A model generated the notes under the pieces. That model was not told the DNA's origin, searched no databases, and was given only the letters and a program-made list of their open reading frames with translations. DNA of 33,667 bases from an uncultured SAR324 cluster bacterium (GTDB lineage Bacteria > SAR324 > NAC60-12), in assembly GCA_902513935.1 (NCBI GenBank), contig CABXOR010000014.1:1-33667 (forward strand), given 5' to 3'. Positions 1 through 8,786 of the stretch are shown here, piece after piece. The translations under genes and the position numbers were made by a program. Each line of letters begins with the position of its first letter. The stretch's first letter is position 1.

Positions 1-1
1 T

Positions 2-154
2 AGGAAACTGGAGGCTGAAGGTATGCATGAAACCTGCTACAGGGTGAGACAAAGGCTTGAAGCAATCTTTGATTATGCTGAGATTGAAGAACAGTGCATA
101 GGTAATCCTTCTAGAGGAATACAGAAGATATTTATGAAGCCACAATCCAAATGA
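2..154 (+). pseudogene. Tyrosine recombinase (P4-type integrase) core-binding fragment
   Basis: Frame 2 from the window edge reads 50 codons to a TGA at 152-154. The segment containing HETCYRVRQRLEAIFDYAE followed by GNPSRG matches the end of the SAM-like core-binding domain of P4-type (DUF4102) integrases, where an 'etAhRvrqRl..ifdyA...g.i..NPa' pattern is usual. The catalytic domain (R..HxxR..Y) that should follow is absent: the frame stops, and the DNA immediately to the right encodes the N-terminal domain of the same kind of protein on the opposite strand. I infer a rearranged, dead integrase. Its left part lies outside the window, so how much of the gene remains is unknown. Confidence 0.65.
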
Positions 155-331
155 AAGTGTTATTTGCTTTCCGTTAATTCTACAATTCATCCTCCAATAT
201 TGGGAGCCGTTGGGATGAACTTGAAGATGCATTCCCCCACCATCAGATATTTTAATGGTTTTTGTTGAACTTTTTGCTTTATTGACTGCCTGCTTAATTG
301 ATAAATCAGTTAATTTATTTATTGGTCTCAT
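148..331 (-). pseudogene. Integrase N-terminal (DUF4102 arm-binding) fragment
   Basis: On the minus strand an ATG at 331-329 opens a frame starting MRPINKLTDLSIKQAV. It continues through SDGGGMHLQVHPNGSQYWRM and NGKQITLSFG, the typical DUF4102 pattern (lTd..ik......i.D..GL.L.V.p.GsKyWr..yr..GK...lslG). The match ends at about 148, where 'YP...' should follow. The frame stays open to the window edge, but that extension is only the antisense of the plus-strand core-binding fragment. The gene starts 322 bp beyond the 3' end of ssrA in the same orientation, the classical arrangement for an integrase that uses tmRNA as its attachment site. The domain match is clear; the inversion is inferred. Confidence 0.65.
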
Positions 332-416
332 ATCCTTAATCCACTTTATTGTTTAGAATAGTTTGGAAAGGATCCGGTTCATTCCGAATCACATGGAATA
401 AGATTAGGATACTAAT

Positions 417-441
417 CGTTACTATTCGTTACTGGGTAACG
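417..441. repeat. CGTTACT direct repeats with hairpin
   Basis: CGTTACT occurs at 417-423 and 427-433, and the second copy forms an inverted repeat with GTAACG at 436-441 (CGTTAC-TGG-GTAACG). The cluster lies between the relic integrase start and ssrA, so it could be an excisionase or regulator binding site. The function is inferred from position only. Confidence 0.4.
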
Positions 442-488
442 GTAATTTATTAAAGATAAAGATTATTAACTAGTGTTGAATAATATAA

Positions 489-531
489 ATACCAACAAAT
501 GATATTATATACCAACAAAAATACCAACAAA
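489..531. repeat. Three ATACCAACAAA repeats, probable integrase arm sites
   Basis: The 11-mer ATACCAACAAA occurs at 489-499, 509-519 and 521-531, read on the minus strand as TTTGTTGGTAT. Similar short repeats commonly sit between the attachment site and the start of P4-type integrase genes, where the N-terminal domain binds. The spacing of 20 and 12 bp fits arm-type sites. The repeats are directly visible; the role is inferred. Confidence 0.5.
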
Positions 532-583
532 AAACTTGGGAAGTGAAAGAATTGGATGGAATGTGTTAGGAACTCTAAATCTT

Positions 584-610
584 TAAATCCCAGTTATTAC
601 ATGGGATTTA
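584..610. terminator. 9-bp hairpin downstream of ssrA
   Basis: TAAATCCCA at 584-592 pairs perfectly with TGGGATTTA at 602-610 around a 9-nt loop. It lies 43 bp beyond the mature 3' end of tmRNA and could end its transcript or block trimming. No clear U-tract follows on the minus strand, so an intrinsic terminator is only possible. Confidence 0.35.
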
Positions 611-652
611 GTTTTAATATGGGATAATTTGGAACAGTATGAAATATGAGTG

Positions 653-1027
<375 letters not shown>

Positions 1028-1067
1028 ATTGATAGTGTAAGAACTCACTGGAAAGATTAGACTGAAT

Positions 1068-1096
1068 ATTATACTCTTTAAGGGAGCACTGTGCAA
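1068..1096 (-). promoter_or_regulatory. Sigma-70-type promoter of ssrA
   Basis: Read on the minus strand, TTGCAC (1096-1091), a 17-bp spacer, then a perfect TATAAT (1073-1068). Transcription would start near 1061, leaving about 34 nt to be removed from the 5' end, as expected for RNase P-processed tmRNA precursors. Confidence 0.75.
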
Positions 1097-1189
1097 CAGT
1101 TTTTCCTTTGCAGGACACTTGCTTGCGAGTTCCGGAAAGTGTCAGATATATAGCATTTGTATTTTGTTTCAGAAAAAACATCGCCCTTG

Positions 1190-2365
1190 TTAGCTAACTG
1201 CAGCAACTGCTTTTTTGGCGGCTTCGCGGATTCCATCAGCCATCTGCAGTCTTTCTCCCAGTTCGGATTTGTTCACAAGAATGTGTGCTTCTTCAGAATT
1301 GGTTCCTTCGAGACGCACCACCACAGGAATTTGCAAATCAACACTTTTGAAAGCAGCAATTACTCCTGCGGCAACCATGTCGCATCGAACAATTCCACCA
1401 AATATATTGATCAAAATACACTTTACATTTGGATCCATGGTAATAATTCTGAAAGCTTTTTCTACATTCCCCTGACTGGCAGCACCTCCAACATCAAGAA
1501 AATTAGCAGGATCTCCTCCATAGGCTTTGATGATGTCCATGGTTCCCATCGCCAGTCCAGCTCCATTTACCATACAGCCGATACTTCCATCCAGCTTGAT
1601 GTAGTTCAGGTCGGCTTCACTTGCTTCAACTTCAAGCGGATCTTCCTCATCCTTGTCTCTGAAGGCCAAATTGTCCTTGTGACGGAACATGGCGTTATCA
1701 TCAAAAGACAACTTTGCGTCAAGTGCGACTACCAGTCCGTCACCAGTAAGTACTAGGGGATTTATTTCGACCAGTGAGCAGTCTTCCTGCACAAATGCTT
1801 GATAAAGTGCCTTGAAAACAGCTGCTGCAAGGCGAATCAGTTTGGGGTTAATTGTGTCAATTTTTAAACCAAATGCTAATTCATTCGCCTGATATGATCG
1901 CAGGCCGACTGCCGGATCAACGAAAACTTTGAGAATCTTCTCCGGAGATTTTTCCGCAACTTCCTCAATGTCCATTCCGCCTTCCGTGGAAGCCAGCAAA
2001 ACAATCCGTTGCTTTCCTCTATCTACCAGAACTGAACAATAAAGTTCTTTACTGATGTCCATGCCTTCTTCGACAAGCAACTGTTTTACCTTCTGACCCT
2101 GCGGGCTTGTCTGGTGTGTTACTAACTGCATGCCGAGAATTGCCTCGGCATTTTCCCTGACGGCATCCTTTCCCTTGGAAACTTTGACTCCTCCACCTTT
2201 TCCACGACCACCTGCATGGATTTGAGCTTTTACCACACAAACCTCAGTTCCCAAATCCTCCGCAACTTTAGTTGCCTCATCTACAGAATAAGCCACACTT
2301 CCGCGGGGAACCGGAACACCATATTTTGCCAGGATTTGTTTGGCCTGATATTCATGTATTTTCAT
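1190..2365 (-). CDS. sucC: Succinyl-CoA ligase (ADP-forming) beta subunit
   Basis: Beta subunit of the TCA-cycle enzyme that converts succinyl-CoA to succinate with formation of ATP or GTP; it acts with the SucD alpha subunit in the cytoplasm. The 391-residue protein has full family length. It starts with [12 protein letters not shown], has the ATP-grasp glycine-rich loop [15 protein letters not shown] (about 47-61), and carries the CoA-ligase half with [14 protein letters not shown] and [17 protein letters not shown]. The start has AGGAAG just upstream and lies 12 bp after mdh, so the two genes are co-transcribed. Normally sucD follows immediately. Here only 162 bp separate sucC from tmRNA and no intact sucD is present, so the alpha subunit must be encoded elsewhere if the enzyme works. 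Confidence 0.95.
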   Translation of the reverse strand: MKIHEYQAKQILAKYGVPVPRGSVAYSVDEATKVAEDLGTEVCVVKAQIHAGGRGKGGGVKVSKGKDAVRENAEAILGMQLVTHQTSPQGQKVKQLLVEEGMDISKELYCSVLVDRGKQRIVLLASTEGGMDIEEVAEKSPEKILKVFVDPAVGLRSYQANELAFGLKIDTINPKLIRLAAAVFKALYQAFVQEDCSLVEINPLVLTGDGLVVALDAKLSFDDNAMFRHKDNLAFRDKDEEDPLEVEASEADLNYIKLDGSIGCMVNGAGLAMGTMDIIKAYGGDPANFLDVGGAASQGNVEKAFRIITMDPNVKCILINIFGGIVRCDMVAAGVIAAFKSVDLQIPVVVRLEGTNSEEAHILVNKSELGERLQMADGIREAAKKAVAAVS

Positions 2366-2377
2366 TGCTTCCTTTAT

Positions 2378-3361
2378 TTAGCTGAGCATTTCCTTAACTG
2401 CCTCACGCTCCGTTTCCAGTTCATCAAGTGTAGCCTTGATTTTTCCCTGAGAAAATTCATTCAATTCTATGCCCTGAACAATTTCATAGTCACCATCACC
2501 TTTGCTTCTTAGTGGATAACTGAAAATTATCCCTTCAGGAATTCCATAGCTTCCATCGCTCGGAATTGCCGTGCTGAACCAATCATTTTCCGAGGTTGGT
2601 GTGATGATTCGTAAGATTGTATCCAGTGCCGCATTTGCGGCAGATGCTGCCGAAGAAGCTCCGCGAGCGTTGATAATGGCAGCTCCACGCTGTTGTACTA
2701 TTTTAATGAAATCTCCCTGCAGCCATTCTTCATCGTTAATCACAGCCGGAGCGTCTTTGCCCTGGATTTTAGCATTGTAGAAATCAGGATATTGTGTGGC
2801 ACTGTGATTGCCCCAGATAGTCATGTTGCTCACATCCCGCACCGCAGCTCCGGCCTTTTGCGCAAGCTGACTTTTCGCTCGATTTTCGTCCAAAGCGGTC
2901 ATTGCAAACCAATTATTTCTGGAAATATTCGGTGCGTTATTCATGGCAATCAGGCAATTAGTATTGCATGGATTACCAACCACCAAAACACGGGCATTTT
3001 GGCCGGCGTTGTCATTGAGAGCTTTGCCCTGACCAACAAAAATTCCTCCGTTAATCCGCAGTAAATCATTGCGTTCCATACCTGCTTTTCGAGGAACAGA
3101 ACCAACCAGTAGTGCCCAGTCGATGTCTTTGAAAGCAACATTTGGATCGGAAGTCGTGACGATATTTGTCAGCAAGGGAAAAGCACAATCGTCGAGTTCC
3201 ATTTTTACACCTTCCAGTGCAGGTAAAGCTTGTTCGAGTTCCAGCAGCTGCAACTCGACTGCAGTGTCCTTGCCGAAAATTTCTCCGGAAGCCAACCGGA
3301 ACAGCATAGCATATCCAATTTGTCCGGCTGTGCCAGTAACAGCAACTTTAACAGTTTTCAT
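2378..3361 (-). CDS. mdh: Malate dehydrogenase, NAD-type, type 2 family
   Basis: Oxidises malate to oxaloacetate with NAD in the TCA cycle. The 327-residue protein belongs to the cytosolic-like type 2 family. It has the Rossmann loop TGTAGQIG (9-16), the substrate loop [13 protein letters not shown] with Arg91 and Arg97, GNPCNTN (129-135), the DENR segment with Asp158 and Arg161, and the catalytic histidine in [10 protein letters not shown] (His186). The start is supported by AAGGAG five bases before the ATG. It is the first gene of a two-gene unit with sucC. icd lies 252 bp upstream on the same strand, making a TCA-cycle cluster, though that gap suggests a separate promoter for mdh. Confidence 0.95.
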   Translation of the reverse strand: MKTVKVAVTGTAGQIGYAMLFRLASGEIFGKDTAVELQLLELEQALPALEGVKMELDDCAFPLLTNIVTTSDPNVAFKDIDWALLVGSVPRKAGMERNDLLRINGGIFVGQGKALNDNAGQNARVLVVGNPCNTNCLIAMNNAPNISRNNWFAMTALDENRAKSQLAQKAGAAVRDVSNMTIWGNHSATQYPDFYNAKIQGKDAPAVINDEEWLQGDFIKIVQQRGAAIINARGASSAASAANAALDTILRIITPTSENDWFSTAIPSDGSYGIPEGIIFSYPLRSKGDGDYEIVQGIELNEFSQGKIKATLDELETEREAVKEMLS

Positions 3362-3437
3362 GGGATCTCCTTTTTTTATGTATTAAACAAATAATTCGAA
3401 TTTTTACTTTTCACTAAAAAACCACACAGTGACAGCT

Positions 3438-3480
3438 AGGCACTGAGGCATCAAGGTACTGAGGGTCTAAGGCACTAAGG
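3438..3480. repeat. Degenerate CTRAGGCAC-type short repeats
   Basis: Between icd and mdh the strand reads variants of one unit in series: 'aggcactgagg', 'aaggtactgagg' and 'aaggcactaagg'. Such CACTAAGG-like tandem spacers occur between genes in various bacteria. No function is assigned. The rest of the 252-bp gap shows no gene. Confidence 0.45.
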
Positions 3481-3511
3481 ATATTCGTGAACACGGTAAC
3501 TTTATGCTAAA

Positions 3512-3530
3512 TTTGTTTTTTGCAAACAAA
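3512..3530. terminator. Weak hairpin after icd
   Basis: TTTGTTT (3512-3518) pairs with AAACAAA (3524-3530) around a 5-nt loop, about 85 bp beyond the icd stop. It is AT-only apart from one G-C pair, so termination is possible but weakly supported. Confidence 0.2.
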
Positions 3531-3613
3531 CTGCGAAAATTATTAAATGTGTGTTTCATTATTTTAGATTAAGACGGAGCTTTCCCGGATCACTCCATCG
3601 TTATTATTCAGCC

Positions 3614-5851
3614 TCAGAATGCGGAAAACAACGCATTCAAAGTAGCACTGGGTCTCATAGCTTCTGTGACTTTTTTCTCATCAGGGTCATAGTATCCTCC
3701 CAAATCGAGTTCCTTGCCTTGAGCGGAGTTCAGTTCTTCAATAATTATATTCTCCTTTTCCTCAAGCTCTTTTGCCAGTCCGGAAAAGCGGCTTTGAATT
3801 TCAGTGTCTTCCGTTTGTCCTGCCAGAGCTTGTGCCCAAAACATTGCAAAATAGAAGTGGCTGCCTCTATTGTCCAATTCGTGGACTTTGCGCGAGGGGG
3901 ATTTGTTTTGTGTCAGAAAATGTTCATTGGCCTGATTTAGAGTTTTTGCCAAAACGGCGGCCTTGGTGTTGTCCGTATTTCGTGCAAGGTGGCTCAATGA
4001 TTCTGCCATTGCCAGAAATTCTCCCAGAGAATCCCAACGTAAATGCGACTCCTTAACAAATTGCTGCACGTGTTTTGGTGCAGAACCGCCTGCTCCTGTT
4101 TCAAACAAGCCTCCGCCTTTCATCAAGGGTACGATTGAGAGCATCTTGGCGCTAGTGCCAAGCTCGAGTATAGGATAGAGATCAGTGTTGAAATCACGGA
4201 GAACGTTTCCTGTTACCGAAATAGTGTTTTTCCCTGCACGTGCACGTTCAATGGAATATTTTGCGGCATCATAGACCGACATTATCGGAAGCTCTAAATT
4301 CTGAGTGTCATGAATTTTGAGATAGGATTTGACTTTCTTTATCATCTCCCGTCCGTGCGCCCGCTTCTCGTCCAACCAGAAAACGGCAGGCCATCCTGTA
4401 ATTTTTGAACGAGTAACAGCCAATTTGATCCAGTCCCTTATCGGAGCGTCCTTGACAGTAGCCATGCGCCAAATATCCCCTTGTTCCACGTTATGTTCAT
4501 GGATTATCTCTCTCTCGGAGTCGACGATACGTATAACTCCATTTCCGGGCGCCTCAAAAGTAGTCGGATGTGAACCATATTCTTCCGCCTTTTTGGCCAT
4601 TAACCCAACATTCTGCACAGTCCCCATTGTGGCTGGATCCAACGCACCGTTGGCGATACAATTTTCGAAGGTGGCTGCAAAAAGCGGGGCGTAGCTGGAA
4701 TCCGGAATAATGAATTTGGTATCGTGTAGTTCACCGTCAGGACCCCACATTTTACCGGAAGTCCGGATTGCGGCAGGAATTGAGGCATCTATAATAACAT
4801 CACTGGGAACATTCAAATTCGTAATCCCGCGATCAGAATCAACCATCGCCAAATCGGGTTGTTCCACATAAAGAGCTTGAATGTCTGCTTTAATTTCATC
4901 TTTTTTATCTGGAGATATTTTCTCATCTTCCTCCATTTTGGAATAAAGGTCGCCGATGCCGTTGTTGAAATTGAAGCCTAAATGGGCAATGGTCTCTAGG
5001 TGTTTTTCAAGTACTGTGGCATAAAAAACCTTAACAAAGTGTCCAAAAATAACTGGATCAGAGACTTTCATCATTGTCGCTTTCAGGTGCAGAGAAAAAA
5101 GAACTCCCTGCTTTTTGGCATCTTGGATTTGTTGAGCGATAAACGTATCCAGAACTTTGTTGCTCATGAAAGTTGCATCAACAATTTCCGCGGCCTCCAG
5201 CGACAGGTTGTCTTTCAATACAGTACTATTCCCGTCCGTTGCTACAAATTCGATTTTAGCCGAGGTTGATTCTTTTATGGTTTTGGATTTTTCATTAGCA
5301 AAAAAATCTCCACCATTCATTGTTGCTACATGAGACTTTGATTCCGCACTCCATACACCCATTGAGTGGGGATGTCTCCGGGCATAATTTTTTACGGCAG
5401 TCGCAGCACGGCGATCAGAATTACCTTCACGAAGCACCGGATTGACTGCACTTCCCAAAACTTTAGCATAGCGGTTTTTGATATTGGTTTCAGTCTCGTC
5501 TTGCGGGCTTTCCGGATAGTCTGGAATATTGAATCCGTGTGATTGGAGTTCTGCAATTGCTGCTTTCAACTGCGGAATCGAGGCACTGATATTTGGAAGT
5601 TTGATGATATTAGCTTCAGGGTCTTGAGTCAACTCGCCGAGTAACTTGAGTTCGTCCGGAACTTTCTGGTTTTCAGTCAGCTTAACCGGAAAGGAGGAAA
5701 GAATGCGTCCTGAAAGTGAAATATCACGGCTTTCAATGGAAATTCCTGTGTCTTGAGTAAATGCCTGGAAAATGGGAAGTAAAGAATAACTGGCGAGCAT
5801 GGGAGCTTCGTCTGTTTTGGTCCAGATAATTTTTAAGGGTGAAGTTGTCAT
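3614..5851 (-). CDS. icd: Monomeric NADP-dependent isocitrate dehydrogenase
   Basis: Decarboxylates isocitrate to 2-oxoglutarate with NADP and Mg/Mn in the TCA cycle. At 745 residues it is the large monomeric form (Azotobacter/Corynebacterium type), unrelated in length to the usual dimeric enzyme of about 415 residues. Signatures seen are [20 protein letters not shown] (about 140-159) with the isocitrate-binding Ser and Arg residues, [19 protein letters not shown] (about 253-271) with the catalytic Lys, [11 protein letters not shown], and [12 protein letters not shown]. The protein is full length with no frame breaks. The chosen ATG has only a distant AGGA, about 13 bases upstream. It lies upstream of mdh and sucC on the same strand; all three serve the TCA cycle. 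Confidence 0.95.
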   Translation of the reverse strand: MTTSPLKIIWTKTDEAPMLASYSLLPIFQAFTQDTGISIESRDISLSGRILSSFPVKLTENQKVPDELKLLGELTQDPEANIIKLPNISASIPQLKAAIAELQSHGFNIPDYPESPQDETETNIKNRYAKVLGSAVNPVLREGNSDRRAATAVKNYARRHPHSMGVWSAESKSHVATMNGGDFFANEKSKTIKESTSAKIEFVATDGNSTVLKDNLSLEAAEIVDATFMSNKVLDTFIAQQIQDAKKQGVLFSLHLKATMMKVSDPVIFGHFVKVFYATVLEKHLETIAHLGFNFNNGIGDLYSKMEEDEKISPDKKDEIKADIQALYVEQPDLAMVDSDRGITNLNVPSDVIIDASIPAAIRTSGKMWGPDGELHDTKFIIPDSSYAPLFAATFENCIANGALDPATMGTVQNVGLMAKKAEEYGSHPTTFEAPGNGVIRIVDSEREIIHEHNVEQGDIWRMATVKDAPIRDWIKLAVTRSKITGWPAVFWLDEKRAHGREMIKKVKSYLKIHDTQNLELPIMSVYDAAKYSIERARAGKNTISVTGNVLRDFNTDLYPILELGTSAKMLSIVPLMKGGGLFETGAGGSAPKHVQQFVKESHLRWDSLGEFLAMAESLSHLARNTDNTKAAVLAKTLNQANEHFLTQNKSPSRKVHELDNRGSHFYFAMFWAQALAGQTEDTEIQSRFSGLAKELEEKENIIIEELNSAQGKELDLGGYYDPDEKKVTEAMRPSATLNALFSAF

Positions 5852-6045
5852 TTATTTTGATACTATCCTAAACATTGGATTACATTGTACGAAATGAGAG
5901 GCAGAAAAACACCAATGTTCGGATTTTGGCTCCCCGATATAAGAGATTTCCAAATACAGCAGAAATCAAAAACATTACAATTCAGTCTACCAGATTGGTC
6001 AATTATTTCAATTCTAAAAAGGTATTATGGTGTTACTGCAGCGAA

Positions 6046-8346
6046 TTAGCTGACCAAATTACTTTCGGCCTCCAGAAGTTTTTCGTCAACTCCAAATATT
6101 TCAACAATATCCCCGCTGTACAGAATAGTATCGCCTCGAGGGAGGATAATTTGACGGTTACGAATAATTTTTACTAACACACAATCTTCCGGTAGACTCA
6201 AATCTCGGATTCGTTTTCCATCAATGGAGGATTCCGGAGGTATTTCTACTTCACGGTTACAGACGAGTGACTCTTCCGGGAGCTCTGAATCATCCAAAGT
6301 TCCATTAAGATAATTTTCCAGAAAGTCTGCTTTGGGCTTTTCGGAAAAGATCGTAACTTTATCATTGGCATGTAAAATAGTTTCACCTCGTACAATGCGC
6401 AACTTTCCTTTTCGGCGAACGGAAACCATCAGTGTGTCGTTTCCAAGACGTAATTCTTTTACCCGCTTTCCAACAATAGGAGATTTCAGGCCTAAAGTAA
6501 CTTCAGTCAGTCCAGTCCGGTTAAGTTTTCGAATGTTCAGAATTTCATCGTGATGTTGATCCTGAGCCCTTTGAGATACCGCTTTGTTATATGCCCGAAT
6601 GATGTCGATTCTCCTCAGTACCCCCAGTAATGTGTTTTCACTTGTTTCAGAAATGACAGGAACGCAGCCTTCGCCCTGGTCTTCCAGATGCCGTAAAGCC
6701 ATCCAAACCGGCTGATGTGGAAGTATTGTTGCCGGTTTTTTGTTAGTCATAATATCAGCAATGGTTTTTGATTCAAGTAAACCTCCGGATCGAAGCTGAT
6801 CCAGTTCTTTAATTGTAATCAGTCCAATCAATTTAGTTTCATCTTTCACCACCGGCAGGGCGTGAAAATGTGTGCTGGTAAAAGCATTCATTAACTCAAC
6901 CAAAGGCATGTCAAAAGGTACAGCATTAGTTTCAGAGTTCATCGCAATTTGTGCTGTTACACCCTGCATCAGGTCAATTGCCTGAGTATCCTCCGACAGT
7001 TCTACACCGCGTCTCTTCAATTTTAGTGTATAAATTGAATCATGACTGATATTCCTGGAAACTATTGTACTGAGTACAGTAGCAAGCATCAGGGGCAAAA
7101 TTATTTGGTAATCGCCAGTCATTTCAAAAAGAATGAGAATAGCAGTAATCGGAGCATGAGCAGCGCCACTAAAAAACGCTGCCATTCCAACCAATGCATA
7201 AGCACCGGACGGAGCCACAATTTCAGGAAATAATGTGTGAGCGATTTGACCAAAAGAAGCTCCAAGCATGGCACCCATAAACAATGAGGGCGCAAATATC
7301 CCGCCTGAACCTCCGGAACCGAGAGTCAGGGTTGTGGCAATAAGTTTCAAAATCAACAGACCCAAAGTAACTTGGAGAGTTAGTTGACTGAATAGCGTGC
7401 TTTCAATAGTTTCATAGCCGACGCCAAAAACACGCGGGAAACCGTCGATTTGATAGGAGGCTATTCCCAGCAAGCCCAGCAGTACTCCTCCCAATATAGG
7501 TTTTGTTGGTTCAGGAATACGGATTAAGTCCCAGATATCTTCCGAAAAATAGAGCATTCGACTAAATCCAACTGAAGCTAGTGCTGCAATAAAACCCATC
7601 AAAGTGTAAAGCAACAGTTCCCAGGGACTGTTTAATGAATATTCCGGAGTTAAAAAAGTACGCTGATCTCCCTCAAAGTAATGTGCAATTACATCTGCAG
7701 TAACCGCAGAAATAACGACGGCTCCAAAATAAACGCTACCGAAACGACGCAAAAGAACTTCAAGCGCAAACACAGCTCCAGCAATCGGCGCATTAAAAGT
7801 TGCCGCAATTCCTCCAGCAGCACCGCAGGCAACGAGGGTGCGTACGCGATCTTCAGAAAGTTTTAAATACTGACCAACAAGTGAACCCAAAGCTGAACCG
7901 ATTTGGGCGATTGGCCCTTCTCGTCCTACTGAGCCGCCGCTTGCTATACAAACTGAAGACGCCAGGGATTTTACAACCACTACACGAGGACGAATCTTTC
8001 CGCCACGCAGTTCAAGAGCTTCCATTACTTCCGGGACCCCATGTCCCTTTGCCTCACGGGCAAAGTAGTAGACCAGAGGCCCCACTATTGCTCCGCCCAG
8101 AGCGGGGATCAATATCAAATGCAGTGAATACCATTCTGTCAGTAATCCGGAAATATCACTGTAAGCTAAACTCTGAAACCATTCAATAAGTCGACGAAAA
8201 AGAACTGCTCCCAATCCGGAGCCGATTCCGACGATTAGAGATGTGACAAGCATGACTGATGAATCTGCATCAAGCATGCGCCATTCTGAGAGATTTGATT
8301 TAACAAATTCTTGACATTGGCTCAGTAATTTTTTTGAAAATTTCAT
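6046..8346 (-). CDS. ClC chloride channel/transporter with CBS pair and two RCK_C domains
   Basis: Inner-membrane chloride-translocating protein, 766 residues. The ClC core (about 30-445) has GHGVPEV (101-107), GREGP (141-145) with the gating glutamate Glu143, GGIFAP (348-353) and an anion-site tyrosine in SIYTL (Tyr439). At the site of the internal proton glutamate (ClC-ec1 Glu203) my hand alignment puts Val197 after Glu196, which would favour a channel over a proton antiporter. Two CBS motifs follow (about 455-590). Two tandem TrkA-C/RCK_C-like domains come last: about 612-672, with LKSPIVGKRVKEL and GETILHANDKVTIF, and about 698-755, with GKRIRDLSLP and GDTILYSGDIVEIF. These suggest ligand control. 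The gene has its own promoter and is divergent from glgC. Confidence 0.93.
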   Translation of the reverse strand: MKFSKKLLSQCQEFVKSNLSEWRMLDADSSVMLVTSLIVGIGSGLGAVLFRRLIEWFQSLAYSDISGLLTEWYSLHLILIPALGGAIVGPLVYYFAREAKGHGVPEVMEALELRGGKIRPRVVVVKSLASSVCIASGGSVGREGPIAQIGSALGSLVGQYLKLSEDRVRTLVACGAAGGIAATFNAPIAGAVFALEVLLRRFGSVYFGAVVISAVTADVIAHYFEGDQRTFLTPEYSLNSPWELLLYTLMGFIAALASVGFSRMLYFSEDIWDLIRIPEPTKPILGGVLLGLLGIASYQIDGFPRVFGVGYETIESTLFSQLTLQVTLGLLILKLIATTLTLGSGGSGGIFAPSLFMGAMLGASFGQIAHTLFPEIVAPSGAYALVGMAAFFSGAAHAPITAILILFEMTGDYQIILPLMLATVLSTIVSRNISHDSIYTLKLKRRGVELSEDTQAIDLMQGVTAQIAMNSETNAVPFDMPLVELMNAFTSTHFHALPVVKDETKLIGLITIKELDQLRSGGLLESKTIADIMTNKKPATILPHQPVWMALRHLEDQGEGCVPVISETSENTLLGVLRRIDIIRAYNKAVSQRAQDQHHDEILNIRKLNRTGLTEVTLGLKSPIVGKRVKELRLGNDTLMVSVRRKGKLRIVRGETILHANDKVTIFSEKPKADFLENYLNGTLDDSELPEESLVCNREVEIPPESSIDGKRIRDLSLPEDCVLVKIIRNRQIILPRGDTILYSGDIVEIFGVDEKLLEAESNLVS

Positions 8347-8786
8347 TCTGTATTATTCTAAATCTGAAAAATATTTGAATACTTAATTAAGTCCAAACCG
8401 AACTAATTTTTTGGTGAAAATTTTCCATAATATTATAGCCCAGACTTTTGATATATCAAAAAAAACAGCTTGTATGCGGTTATGGCTTTTCAAAAGAAAT
8501 TTGTTTTTTTACGTTACCTGTTGAGCATTCAGTTACATCTTGGAGAATGCGCGCATCGTCTTTATCAAAATGGAATTCTTCGTGTTTGAATTACTGCTAT
8601 GCGGAAATGGAGAGGGGATGCGGGCGGCGCCATGTTGTTTTACCGGAATTCCCTTTTTCATATTTGCTTGTTACAAAACAAAAATAATGAGATTATTGTA
8701 TTAAGATTCGGTCACCCAGCAAAACTGATGTGTGTTTGGAAAAATATCATAAAACGGCACATTTGCAAAGATAGAAAAGGAGAATC
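8347..8786. other. Divergent intergenic region, ClC gene / glgC
   Basis: These 440 bp separate two divergent genes. They hold the ClC promoter and palindrome on the left and, on the right, a strong AAGGAG ribosome site at 8777-8782 four bases before the glgC ATG. Short open frames at 8448-8687 and 8599-8790 have no recognisable family and unconvincing composition, so I do not call them genes. I could not fix a convincing -35/-10 pair for glgC. Confidence 0.5.
8432..8461 (-). promoter_or_regulatory. Promoter of the ClC gene with overlapping palindrome
   Basis: On the minus strand TTGATA (8459-8454), a 16-bp spacer and TATAAT (8437-8432) form a near-consensus promoter. Transcription should start near 8425, about 80 bases before the ATG. 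A perfect 16-bp palindrome, TTTTGATATATCAAAA (8446-8461), covers the -35 box and part of the spacer, the place where a repressor would act. The promoter is well supported; operator function is inferred. Confidence 0.65.

Noticed and set aside
1..331. Continuous minus-strand open frame from 331 to the window edge as an intact integrase
   Set aside because: Only the part down to about 148 resembles an integrase; the remainder is the antisense of the plus-strand core-binding fragment and is open by chance.
1157..1756. Plus-strand 199-codon frame
   Set aside because: It is the antisense of sucC, whose protein matches its family end to end.
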